Positions 16,802-24,670 of a stretch of DNA of 33,258 nt are shown piece by piece. The position numbers were made by a program, and so were the translations under genes. The DNA lies in the NCBI GenBank assembly GCA_036558645.1, contig DATBFG010000098.1, forward strand, positions 1 through 33,258, read 5' to 3'. Within the stretch, counting starts at the first letter, position 1. Every line of letters begins with the position of its first letter. The DNA is from DATBFG01 sp036558645 (GTDB taxonomy: Bacteria; Acidobacteriota; Terriglobia; Terriglobales; Acidobacteriaceae). Below the pieces are notes generated by a model, which saw only the letters and a list, made by a program, of their open reading frames with translations, did not search any database and was not told the DNA's origin.

Positions 16802-17461
16802 ATGACGTGGTCTAGTGACGAGGAAACATTCGATAAAATTCGGACAGCGCTATATACGGCGGTGGTTGGAGATATCTTGGATTCATTCGGTTGTTTCCAT
16901 CAGTTTCTTCCACCCGGAATTCGCCCGCTGCGAGATGACATGATCCTGGTGGGCCGCGCGATGCCGGTGCTGATTGTTGACGTGTATGGTCCTCAGAGTG
17001 CACCCTTCGGAAAATTGACACAAGCACTGGATCAGCTTCAGCCGCGAGAAGTATATGTCGCGGGAAGTGTCAAGCGATGTGCCAGTTGGGGGGAAATCCT
17101 GACTGCTACTGCAAAGCGGCGCGGAGCATCAGGCGCGGTTATCGACGGATTTCATCGAGACACGGTTCGCGTTCTGGAGCAAAATTGGCCTGTCTTCAGC
17201 AGCGGGCCGTATGCGCAAGACGCAGGCGTCCGCTCACAAGTATTAGATTATCGATGCCCCATTGAGATTGGCGGCGTAACAATCAGGCCTGGCGACTTGA
17301 TCTTGGGCGATCTTGACGGAATTGTCATCGTTCCGGCCGAGATGGAGAAGGAAGTAATTGCCAAAGCCTTGGAGAAGGCACAAGGTGAACGGAAGGTGCG
17401 CCGCGAAATCGAGTCTGGTCTTTCCAGTACGGCTGCCTTTGACCGTTACGGGATTCTTTGA
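16802..17461 (+). CDS. RraA-like protein, probable 4-hydroxy-2-oxo acid aldolase
   Basis: The product has 220 residues from the ATG at 16802, preferred over an in-frame ATG at 16751 because GAGGAG lies about 5 nt upstream of it. It has the RraA/HMG-aldolase fold signatures: SWGEILTATAKRRGASGAVI, then DGFHRDT (the metal-binding DG..RD), PVFSSGPYAQDA, and GDLILGDLDGIVIVP near the C-terminus. Characterised members are class II pyruvate aldolases acting on 4-hydroxy-4-methyl-2-oxoglutarate or oxaloacetate; others bind RNase E. In a catabolic operon with a UxaA-type dehydratase an aldolase role is more likely. It is the last plus-strand gene, convergent with the SDR gene, with a 108-bp gap after the transporter. 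Confidence 0.82.
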   Translation: MTWSSDEETFDKIRTALYTAVVGDILDSFGCFHQFLPPGIRPLRDDMILVGRAMPVLIVDVYGPQSAPFGKLTQALDQLQPREVYVAGSVKRCASWGEILTATAKRRGASGAVIDGFHRDTVRVLEQNWPVFSSGPYAQDAGVRSQVLDYRCPIEIGGVTIRPGDLILGDLDGIVIVPAEMEKEVIAKALEKAQGERKVRREIESGLSSTAAFDRYGIL

Positions 17462-17497
17462 AGACGCAAATTGAACATGGGCCACGCTTACGAACAG

Positions 17498-17517
17498 GCC
17501 TCAGGATTCGATGAGGC
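17498..17517. terminator. Weak inverted repeat between convergent genes
   Basis: GCCTCA and TGAGGC are separated by 8 nt between the converging RraA-like and SDR genes. There is no clear T-tract on either side, so terminator activity is uncertain. Confidence 0.25.
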
Positions 17518-17524
17518 GGTCACC

Positions 17525-18313
17525 CTAGAAACCAATGCTGGCGCCTCCATCCACCGGCAGTACTACGCCTGTAATGAAGCGGGATGCTGGGGAGCATAAA
17601 AACGCAGCTGCCCAGGCTACGTCTTCAGGTTGGCCAAATCGGTTCATCGGCGTACGTGCGAGTATCCGATTTTTTCGGGCTGAATCGCCGTCCAATGCTT
17701 TGTGCAGCATTGGAGTCTCGATCCATCCCGGAGCGATGGCATTCACGCGAATGCCTCCCGATGAAAGTTCACTGGCTAGCGTACGTACCATTCCCAGATA
17801 AGCTGACTTTGCAGCCGAGTAGGCAATTGCGTTCGGCATTCCGATCAAGGAAGTCATCGACGCCATAAACAGGATGCTTCCATGACCGGCTTGCCGCATA
17901 TATGGAATAACCGCGGCGGAAAGGCCGAAGGATCCCACCACGTGCGTCTCTAGAATTCCTTGAAACTCGCGTGCGGTAGTATCTTCGACGGGCTTCTTGA
18001 GGTGCACGCCAGCATTATTAACCAGGATCGTAATCGGCCCGGGACCGGCAGCGATCTTCTTGGCCAGAGCTGGCGCCAACTCCACGTCAACGACGTCATG
18101 TACCTCGTGTGTGACACCTTTTCCCAGGTTTTCAACCGCCCTCTGTAGAACTGCCTCCCTCCGTCCAGCGATAACTACACGAGCGCCAAAATCACGAAGC
18201 GCCCTCGCTATCGCCAAGCCAAGACCTGTGCCGCCTCCGGTAACTAAGGCGACGTCTCCGTCGAGAGAAAAGACCCGCGTGGTCCCATTCCATTGTGGAT
18301 TGGATTCAAACAC
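17525..18313 (-). CDS. SDR-family NAD(P)-dependent dehydrogenase
   Basis: The 262-residue product is a classical short-chain dehydrogenase/reductase: cofactor motif TGGGTGLG (25-32), NNAG (99-102), catalytic Ser152, Tyr165 and Lys169 in YSAAK, and the C-terminal LPVDGGAS. Classical SDRs next to sugar-acid dehydratases usually oxidise or reduce keto-deoxy sugar acids or uronates; the substrate here is not determined. The start is GTG 18313, overlapping the end of the upstream UxaA-like gene by 8 nt, so translation is coupled. It is the last gene of the minus-strand unit. Confidence 0.9.
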   Translation of the reverse strand: MFESNPQWNGTTRVFSLDGDVALVTGGGTGLGLAIARALRDFGARVVIAGRREAVLQRAVENLGKGVTHEVHDVVDVELAPALAKKIAAGPGPITILVNNAGVHLKKPVEDTTAREFQGILETHVVGSFGLSAAVIPYMRQAGHGSILFMASMTSLIGMPNAIAYSAAKSAYLGMVRTLASELSSGGIRVNAIAPGWIETPMLHKALDGDSARKNRILARTPMNRFGQPEDVAWAAAFLCSPASRFITGVVLPVDGGASIGF

Positions 18314-19520
18314 GGCAGCCGGCAGCTAATGACGGGGTTGTCTGATGCTTGTACATGATGAAATACTCCCTGTGTCCCAATGCCTCCGGCCGGCTTGGAG
18401 TACCTTTTGCCGTATCGATAATGAGTTTGAGGCCTTCAGCGGCGGCCTCCGAAAGTGTCAGTTCGCCGGTCAGTACACGGGCGGCATTAAAGTCCATGTC
18501 TTCGCGGAGCCGTTCGAATGTCTGACTGTTGCCAGTCACCTTGATCAAAGGGGCAATGGGACTACCGATGACACTTCCTCGACCGGTCACAAACAGCACG
18601 ATCTGTGCCCCGGCAGAGATGAGATCCATAATCCCCTCCGTATCATTAGGGTTGGTGTATCCGAATTGCATAAAGTGATCATCAGGTACGCTGTCCATCA
18701 GCCACAGACCAGGATGGGGAGGAGTCTGCGCCACGCGAATCACCCCTTCGATCGGCCGTTCTCCGCTCTTGGCGAATGCACCCATGCTCTTTTCTTCAAT
18801 CGTGGTAAGGCCTCCTGCAAAGTTTCCAGGAGAAATCGAGTATTGACGAACGGACCTGCAATAGCGAACCGCCTTTTCGTAGGCACTCTCCAGCTCCCGG
18901 CGAGCTTCCTCGCTGGCCGCCCGCTGCTCGAGAACGTGGCGTAGCCCGATCATTTCGACGGTCTCCTCGAAAATCGCTGTTCCGCCGGCATCTACGATGA
19001 GGTCGAAGATTCTTCCGACCACCGGATTGCCTGCCAGGCCGGATGTTCCGTCCGACCCGCCGCATTCACAGCCTATGACCAGATCGGCGACGGTCATGGG
19101 AATTGTTTGTGTGGAGGATCGAATTTCGTCACGAAGCCGCTGCACCGTAGCTTTCCCGCGTTCGATGCTCGAGCGCGTACCGCCGCTCTCCTGAATGTAG
19201 AACCACTCAGCCGGACGGCCAGACGCCCTGGTAACGTCCGCGATTCGTGCCGGTTGAGTATACTCGCAGCCCAGACCGACAGCCAATACTGCGCCAACGT
19301 TTGGATGCCTGCACAAAGCGAGCATTAGCCGGATCGCATACTGGTTGTCATAGCAGCCCGGAAACCCGACAACGTGAACGTCTTCCTCTTCGCTCGCGAT
19401 CGCGTGTGCAACGTGACTGGCACATTCCACTGTGTAAACGATAAGGACTACGTTACGGACCCCTTTCCGTCCGTCGCTCCGCGGGTAGCCCCTCCACGTG
19501 ACTGTGTTTTGGTCATTCAT
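18306..19520 (-). CDS. UxaA-family dehydratase, large (C-terminal) subunit
   Basis: The 404-residue product corresponds to the large domain of altronate/galactarate dehydratases: GYPRSDGRKGVRN at the start, VGFPGCYDNQ, VLAVGLGCE, the conserved GCECGGSDGTSGLAGNP, and FVTGRGSVIGSP with IKVTGNSQTF and DMDFNAARV at the end. These enzymes dehydrate sugar acids to 2-keto-3-deoxy acids with a metal or iron-sulfur cofactor. Family members also include sulfolactate sulfo-lyase SuyB, so the leaving group is not certain. It is encoded separately from its SAF subunit, with an 8-nt overlap. It is intact. Confidence 0.88.
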   Translation of the reverse strand: MNDQNTVTWRGYPRSDGRKGVRNVVLIVYTVECASHVAHAIASEEEDVHVVGFPGCYDNQYAIRLMLALCRHPNVGAVLAVGLGCEYTQPARIADVTRASGRPAEWFYIQESGGTRSSIERGKATVQRLRDEIRSSTQTIPMTVADLVIGCECGGSDGTSGLAGNPVVGRIFDLIVDAGGTAIFEETVEMIGLRHVLEQRAASEEARRELESAYEKAVRYCRSVRQYSISPGNFAGGLTTIEEKSMGAFAKSGERPIEGVIRVAQTPPHPGLWLMDSVPDDHFMQFGYTNPNDTEGIMDLISAGAQIVLFVTGRGSVIGSPIAPLIKVTGNSQTFERLREDMDFNAARVLTGELTLSEAAAEGLKLIIDTAKGTPSRPEALGHREYFIMYKHQTTPSLAAGCRV

Positions 19521-19836
19521 AGGTCATGTCGTTCGTAGCGCCCGTTTGAGTGTCCAAGGTGGACGAACGTTCGTCGAGTTGACTACGGCAATTATGAAGA
19601 TGGACCCAATCGCCGACCTTGATCGGTGCGGTCGCGACACCAATCGGTACGCCAAATTTGATGACGAAGGAACCTGGGGCCAGATCAGCCGTGGCAACCT
19701 TGTGGCCCAGTGCGATAGACGCAGGCAGTTCAATTATCATCACCTTCGCACCGACCACCCTCAACGGTCCCGCGGCACAGTTTTGCAGTAATACTGCCAC
19801 ATTGTCAGCCGGATGAATCTGGAAACATCCTTTCAC
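19513..19836 (-). CDS. UxaA-family dehydratase, small SAF-domain subunit
   Basis: The SAF-domain protein has 107 residues from GTG 19836: FQIHPADNVAVLLQ, ALGHKVATADLAPGS, VPIGVATAPIKVGDWVHLHN. This is the N-terminal domain of UxaA-type dehydratases, expressed here as a separate subunit as in split altronate dehydratase-like or SuyAB enzymes. GTG 19836 is preferred because GAGG lies 6 nt upstream and the protein then begins where family members begin. A TTG at 19848 overlapping the gntR stop is the alternative. It sits between gntR and the large subunit. Confidence 0.82.
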   Translation of the reverse strand: MKGCFQIHPADNVAVLLQNCAAGPLRVVGAKVMIIELPASIALGHKVATADLAPGSFVIKFGVPIGVATAPIKVGDWVHLHNCRSQLDERSSTLDTQTGATNDMTYE

Positions 19837-19844
19837 GGGAGGCC

Positions 19845-20552
19845 TCAACTCAGTTGGGGTAACTGGGCGTCATCCAGCCACGCTTTTTCCATCAAGAGGT
19901 CCATCGCGTCGTGTATCATCTGCGGGTCTCTGCCAGGCAAAATCTCAAGCAGATGACGATGCAGCTTGGTCATTTCAGTCAATGCTTCAGAACTAGGGTG
20001 GGCGTGCTGAATTATGCCAAATGAGAACAGCTTGGGTACCAGGCGTTCGAGTGAGCTTTCAAGGCTGTCGTTTTGAGTGGCGTGCCACAGCGCACGGTGG
20101 AAATTCAGATCAGCAGCCCAATAGCGAGTCAGGCTTTCCGTCCGGGCCGCGTCTTCCATCTCTGCCAGTTGTTCCCAGCAAGGCGCCAGGTTTGGAGAAA
20201 CCTGGGCCGCAATGATCTCCGCCGCTAACATCTCCAATCGGGCGCGGACCATATATATGTCGCGAATAGCCGCTTTCGTCAGTAAGGTGACCCGGATCTT
20301 GCGCGGAGCGGTGCGCTCAACAAATCCAATGAATTCGAGCTCCAGCAGTGCCTCTCGGATAGTGGGCTGGGCTACACCCAGCCTTTTCGCCAACCCAAGC
20401 TCCGTTAAGGGTTGGCCAGCTCGGAGCTCTCTAGCTTCGATAGCCTGACGGATCCGGCGGACAACGGTGTCCTTTAAAGACTCACGGGGAATGCACTGCA
20501 GACTCGGCTGCGGATCGGCTTCAGCGTCACCCTGGGCCGCATACGTCCTCAT
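19845..20552 (-). CDS. GntR-family transcriptional regulator, FCD subfamily
   Basis: The 235-residue product has an N-terminal winged helix (LKDTVVRRIRQAIEARELRA, then TELGLAKRLGVAQPTIREAL and LEFIGFVER) and a C-terminal helical FCD ligand domain (DIYMVRARLEMLAAEII, LNFHRALWHATQN, LHRHLLEIL). FCD regulators typically sense sugar acids or other carboxylates and repress catabolic genes in their absence. It is the first gene of the minus-strand unit containing the dehydratase and SDR, and divergent from the TonB receptor gene. The candidate operator at 20574-20590 lies 22 bp upstream, so autoregulation is likely. Confidence 0.9.
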   Translation of the reverse strand: MRTYAAQGDAEADPQPSLQCIPRESLKDTVVRRIRQAIEARELRAGQPLTELGLAKRLGVAQPTIREALLELEFIGFVERTAPRKIRVTLLTKAAIRDIYMVRARLEMLAAEIIAAQVSPNLAPCWEQLAEMEDAARTESLTRYWAADLNFHRALWHATQNDSLESSLERLVPKLFSFGIIQHAHPSSEALTEMTKLHRHLLEILPGRDPQMIHDAMDLLMEKAWLDDAQLPQLS

Positions 20553-20559
20553 GAACTCA

Positions 20560-20603
20560 ATTTTATGGAGCCCATTGACATTCTGTCAATTAGCGGTTAA
20601 CGT
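20560..20603. promoter_or_regulatory. Divergent gntR/receptor promoters sharing one palindromic operator
   Basis: ATTGACATTCTGTCAAT (20574-20590) is a palindrome with 7-bp arms and a 3-bp centre. Each arm contains a perfect TTGACA -35 box, one per strand. Rightward, 17 bp separate it from TAACGT (20598-20603). Leftward, 18 bp separate it from TAAAAT (20565-20560). Binding of the adjacent GntR protein here would block both promoters. The leftward promoter would place the gntR transcript start almost at its ATG. This is predicted from sequence only. Confidence 0.55.
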
Positions 20604-20627
20604 TTATCATTGACTGAGAGGTGGCTC

Positions 20628-23600
20628 TTGCTTCTACGATCTCTGCTCTTCTCCGCGCTTGTATTCCTCCTGCCCGCTGTCCTCGTCGCACAACGAACTA
20701 ACGCAAGCATCTCCGGCACGATTACGGACCCGTCCGGTGCGTATGTCTCCGGGACTGTCATCAATGCTGTCGAGACGAAAACCGGGGTTAAGACGGAAGT
20801 CACGTCTCAATCCGACGGGTCCTATTTACTTGCCAATTTGACGCCGGGCATTTACCAGTTGAGTGCTGAGAAGCCCGGATTTGAGTTGTACGTGCAAAAA
20901 GGTATTGTCCTCACCGTCGACCAGTCTGCGGCAGTAAATATTCAATTGAGAGTTGGCAGCCCGAACACCTCCGTAACTGTCACCGGCCAAGCCCCGCAGG
21001 TAGATGTACGCTCGCAGCAAATACAGACCGTGATCACGCCCGAGATGGCCCAGGAACTCCCGTTGAACGGACGTAATGTGCTCCAGCTAATGAGCCTTGC
21101 TCCGGATGTGAGTCCGTCGGTTCCAATTGGGTACTACAGCTACTATGCCCAGGCCGCGGTTCGTCCGGAATCTACAACGACATTTGTTTCGGCGAGCGGT
21201 GGCCGGGGAAATTCGAGCGCATTCTATTTGGATGGCGGCATTAACGAAGATCCCTATACGCAGGTTGCCAATGTGTTTCCAAATCCTGATGCTATTCAGG
21301 AGTTCAGCTTCGTAACAAACAGCTATGATGCGAAATTCGGCGGACATGGTGGCGGCGTTGTGAACGCTATCACCCGTGGCGGCACGAATGAGTTCCACGG
21401 AGCGCTGTTTGAGTTTCTTCGAAACGGCGATTTGAACGCCAGAAACTTCTTCGCATCAACAAACGACGGTCTCAAGCGGAATCAATACGGCGCCGGAGCG
21501 GGTGGCCCCATTCGAAAGAATCGAACCTTCTTCTTTGGCTCCTGGCAAGGAACAACGTTGCGGTCGGCTCCTAGCGAGAATGTTGCGATCACACCAACGG
21601 AAGCGCAGCGCGCAGGCGACTTCTCCGGAACTACGGCGCAACTGTCCGACCCGAGGACAGGCGCTGCTTTCCCGGGGAACCGTGTGCCGACCTCGCTTTT
21701 TGATCCCATCTCGGTTAAAATTCTTGCTCTTACGCCCGTCGGTGCGCCAGATACTGGTTTGGCCTACTATTCTTCGGTCATGGAACAAAATGACAATCAG
21801 GTAGTTGCTCGCGTAGACAATAACTTTGGCGACAAACTCCGCATTTATGGGCGATATCTTTACGATAACCTTGAGCAACCGTCCAGGAGTATCAGCACCA
21901 ACATACTTACGGCAGTACCCAGTAAATCCTGGACCAGCCAGAATTTTGCCTTAAACGCCGCTTACATATTTACTCCAAATCTCGTTGCTACTGCCACCGC
22001 AACATACAATCGAGTGCTCAACATACAAATTGGTCCGCCGGACTTTCCAAGTCTTACGAGTTTGGGAGCGAATATTCCCAATCTGACCAAAGGCTCCAAG
22101 AATGGAGTGGACATATCGATTTCGGGTTACTTCAGTACGTTTTGGGATGGCTTGTACCGTGTGCCTCGAGATGAGTACGACATAAACTCAAACTGGAGTT
22201 GGATTGCTGGTAAGCATACGATTGAATTTGGTGGCGAGATAACCCGTCAAGCCAATACTCTAGATCAGGATTTCTTGTCCGACGGTTATTTTACCTTTGG
22301 TTCTCAATTGTCAGGTAACAACCTTGTGGATTTCCTCTTAGGCGCTCCCGATTCTTTCAGCCAGGCGCCTCCCATCTACAGCTCTCTTCGACGGACGCTT
22401 CCAGCCTTATTCGTCAACGATACCTGGAAGGTCAGTCGTAGGCTGACTCTTTCGTTGGGCGTTCGCTGGAGTCCTTGGGTTCCGTGGAATGACATCATCG
22501 CTCATCAGGTGGCGGTGTTCAACCAAGGTGCCTATGATGCGGGAACCCATTCTACGCGATATCCCAATCTACCGCCTGGGATGTTTGTAGGAGGGGATCC
22601 CGGAGTTCCTGAGGCCGGTATGGGGTCCTTTTACCACATCTTCGATCCGCGGATCGGGCTCGCGTATGATCCGTTTGGAGATGGCAAGACTAGCATTCGC
22701 GCTGGTTTCGGGATCTATCACGATGAGCCAACTGCGGTCGGCTTAAACAACATGGCGGATCAGCCGCCCTTCAATCAGGCGGCGAGTATTCCTTTTCCCG
22801 CCAGTTTTAGCGATCCCTACCTGGGAAAAGTGAACCCATTCCCGTCGCCCAGTCCGCCTCCGCCCAGCTCGACGTATGCTACGCCTTTCTTTGTGACGGC
22901 GTTCGACCCGGCCATGACTTATCCAGTCATTCAGCAATGGAACTTAACCGTTGAACGCCAGCTTGCCTCAAACATCCTCGTGAGGGCAGCCTATGAAGGG
23001 ATGGAGTCATATCATCTACCAGGCGGCATTGAGGCAAATCCCGCCATATACATTCCTGGTCAATCGACGTTTCAAAATGTCCAAGCCCGGCGCCCGCTTG
23101 GAGCCGATTTTACGAATGTAGTCTTCATAACAAGCGGGGGGACTACGAGCTTCAACGGCCTGACACTAACTGTAGAGAAGCGGCTCTCACATGGCGTGTC
23201 ATTGATCGGAGGATATCGCTGGGCGAAAGTACTTGATCAAATCTCCCAGACCGATACCAGCCACGCTGATTACACCAACCCGTACGACCTGGGTTTTGAT
23301 CGTGCCTTGGCAGACTACGATGTTCGGCACGAACTAACAGCTTCGTTTGTTTGGCAGATGCCGGGATACCAGAGCCTTGGCCCTATCCTTCATCATGTGT
23401 TGGGCAATTGGAGTCTGAATGGGATCTTGACGCTAAGGTCTGGCTTCCCATATACGATCTATTCAAGAATTCCTTATTCGATGACTGGGGGAGAGGCGAG
23501 CTGGTTGGAAAGAGGTGACCTAATCGGCAATCCAAGCTTATCCGGAGATCGTTCTCGCGGCGCCCAGCTTACCGAATGGTTTAACACGTCGGCCTTCACT

Positions 23601-23864
23601 TACAATACCGTCGGCACCTATGGAAACTCTCCGCGTAACTTCCTTATCGGTCCAGGTTCTGTGAATTTCGATTTTTCGGCTGTTAAGTCATTTCCTCTCA
23701 GACGTGAATCGCAGCGAATCGATTTTCGTGCGGAGTTTTTCAACCTGTTCAATCGGCCCAACTTCTCGAATCCTGATACCTACGTGCTCGACAGCACCTT
23801 TGGGCAGATTCTGACGGCAGGAAGTCCACGTATACTTCAATTCGGATTGAAGTTTACGTTTTAA
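20628..23864 (+). CDS. TonB-dependent receptor, Oar-like, with carboxypeptidase-regulatory-like domain
   Basis: The product has about 1,078 residues. It begins with a signal peptide (LLLRSLLFSALVFLLPAVLVAQ). A carboxypeptidase-regulatory-like/CnaB-type beta-sandwich follows (ISGTITDPSGAYVSGTV to VNIQLRVG), then a TonB plug region (ELPLNGRNVLQLMSLAPDVS, YLDGGINEDPY) and a large outer-membrane beta-barrel ending LQFGLKFTF with a terminal Phe. This architecture is typical of the many Oar-like receptors of Acidobacteriota, thought to import oligosaccharides or other large solutes. Start: TTG 20628 is preferred because GAGAGG lies 6 nt upstream and the predicted promoter ends at 20603; TTG 20610 is the alternative. 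It diverges from gntR and is probably controlled by it. Confidence 0.9.
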   Translation: MLLRSLLFSALVFLLPAVLVAQRTNASISGTITDPSGAYVSGTVINAVETKTGVKTEVTSQSDGSYLLANLTPGIYQLSAEKPGFELYVQKGIVLTVDQSAAVNIQLRVGSPNTSVTVTGQAPQVDVRSQQIQTVITPEMAQELPLNGRNVLQLMSLAPDVSPSVPIGYYSYYAQAAVRPESTTTFVSASGGRGNSSAFYLDGGINEDPYTQVANVFPNPDAIQEFSFVTNSYDAKFGGHGGGVVNAITRGGTNEFHGALFEFLRNGDLNARNFFASTNDGLKRNQYGAGAGGPIRKNRTFFFGSWQGTTLRSAPSENVAITPTEAQRAGDFSGTTAQLSDPRTGAAFPGNRVPTSLFDPISVKILALTPVGAPDTGLAYYSSVMEQNDNQVVARVDNNFGDKLRIYGRYLYDNLEQPSRSISTNILTAVPSKSWTSQNFALNAAYIFTPNLVATATATYNRVLNIQIGPPDFPSLTSLGANIPNLTKGSKNGVDISISGYFSTFWDGLYRVPRDEYDINSNWSWIAGKHTIEFGGEITRQANTLDQDFLSDGYFTFGSQLSGNNLVDFLLGAPDSFSQAPPIYSSLRRTLPALFVNDTWKVSRRLTLSLGVRWSPWVPWNDIIAHQVAVFNQGAYDAGTHSTRYPNLPPGMFVGGDPGVPEAGMGSFYHIFDPRIGLAYDPFGDGKTSIRAGFGIYHDEPTAVGLNNMADQPPFNQAASIPFPASFSDPYLGKVNPFPSPSPPPPSSTYATPFFVTAFDPAMTYPVIQQWNLTVERQLASNILVRAAYEGMESYHLPGGIEANPAIYIPGQSTFQNVQARRPLGADFTNVVFITSGGTTSFNGLTLTVEKRLSHGVSLIGGYRWAKVLDQISQTDTSHADYTNPYDLGFDRALADYDVRHELTASFVWQMPGYQSLGPILHHVLGNWSLNGILTLRSGFPYTIYSRIPYSMTGGEASWLERGDLIGNPSLSGDRSRGAQLTEWFNTSAFTYNTVGTYGNSPRNFLIGPGSVNFDFSAVKSFPLRRESQRIDFRAEFFNLFNRPNFSNPDTYVLDSTFGQILTAGSPRILQFGLKFTF

Positions 23865-23890
23865 GTCTGACTCGTGGCAAGGCTTCGGAA

Positions 23891-23906
23891 AACGATTTCA
23901 ATCGTT
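23891..23906. repeat. Short perfect inverted repeat after the receptor gene
   Basis: AACGATT-TC-AATCGTT lies 27 bp downstream of the receptor stop. The stem could act in transcript 3'-end formation or stability, but no T-tract follows. No gene is recognised in 23865-24066. Confidence 0.3.
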
Positions 23907-24066
23907 GCGGCCTTTGTCTCCCTTGAACGGGGTCGGCATGCTCTTTTCCGTTCCTGGTGGCCTTCGGACGCCAACTAGCTTGTGTTGACGCTGTCATTCT
24001 CGGAAATTTCGGCCTTACTTGTCACAAGGGAGCGAAACAGAATGGGGGAGTAAGCGCGTGGCTTCC

Positions 24067-24428
24067 CTAGGGTCGTCGACGAGTTGTGTGAAGGCATACC
24101 GGGAGGTCAAAGCGCCCCCGGCAATTTCGTGCTAAGGCATCAGCTGTGCATTTCAGTAGACGATATCCTAACGGTTTCGCAACCCCCTCAGCGTGTTTGA
24201 TCAGCAGCGTGCGAGCTCGGGGGAGTGCCGCCCGTGCTCGAATAACGCTCAGGTCGCCCTGCGATTCAGCGGAACGGTGCCGGATGGGACAAAGGATCGA
24301 TGGGTCGACGCTGGCATAGCGCGCCAACTTGACAACATCATTCTTGTCGCTCTTCTTTGTACTGCCCGTGATGGCCGCCAATTCGCGGACATTAGCCACG
24401 ATCACGTGACGGCCGAGTTTGGGGAATC
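24067..24428 (-). pseudogene. IS110-family transposase fragment
   Basis: The 112-residue frame contains VIVANVRELAAI, KKSDKNDVVKLARYASVDP and PIRHRSAESQ, the N-terminal DEDD RuvC-like domain of IS110/IS1111 transposases. The homology extends slightly upstream of the ATG (KLGRHVIVANVREL), to about 24428. The catalytic N-terminus beyond that and the C-terminal serine-containing domain are missing. The upstream break coincides with the repeats of the IS21 end, so the IS21 element probably interrupted it. Confidence 0.8.
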
Positions 24429-24455
24429 CGGGGCAAGGTGAACGCGATTCCTGGA

Positions 24456-24575
24456 TGATCCCGAACAGCGTTCTGGGTTGATCTCGAACAGGATTCCGGA
24501 ATGAAGGCGAACACCGGCTTCGCGATGAAGCCGAACAGTTTCAGGCCGATCCCGGAAGGGTGTTCGGCTTCGCCG
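24456..24575 (+). repeat. Tandem 23-24 bp repeats at the IS21 left end
   Basis: Four consecutive units start at 24456, 24479, 24502 and 24526. Each begins TGA and carries CGAACA at the same offset (TGATCCCGAACAGCG, TGATCTCGAACAGGA, TGAAGGCGAACACCG, TGAAGCCGAACAGTT). An inverted version (GTGTTCGGCTTCGCC) follows from about 24560. IS21-type elements carry multiple such transposase-binding repeats at their ends. Confidence 0.65.
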
Positions 24576-24670
24576 GAATGATTTCCACAAGCTAAACGGC
24601 GCTGGACAACACAATGGCAGGCAGCCTCCCCCTCGAAGGGAGGATCAGCTTACCAACCAGGAGATTGTCC

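Noticed and set aside
24456..24549. CRISPR-like array
   Set aside because: Units are 23-24 bp with no unique spacers and lie at an IS21 end; no cas gene is present anywhere in the window.
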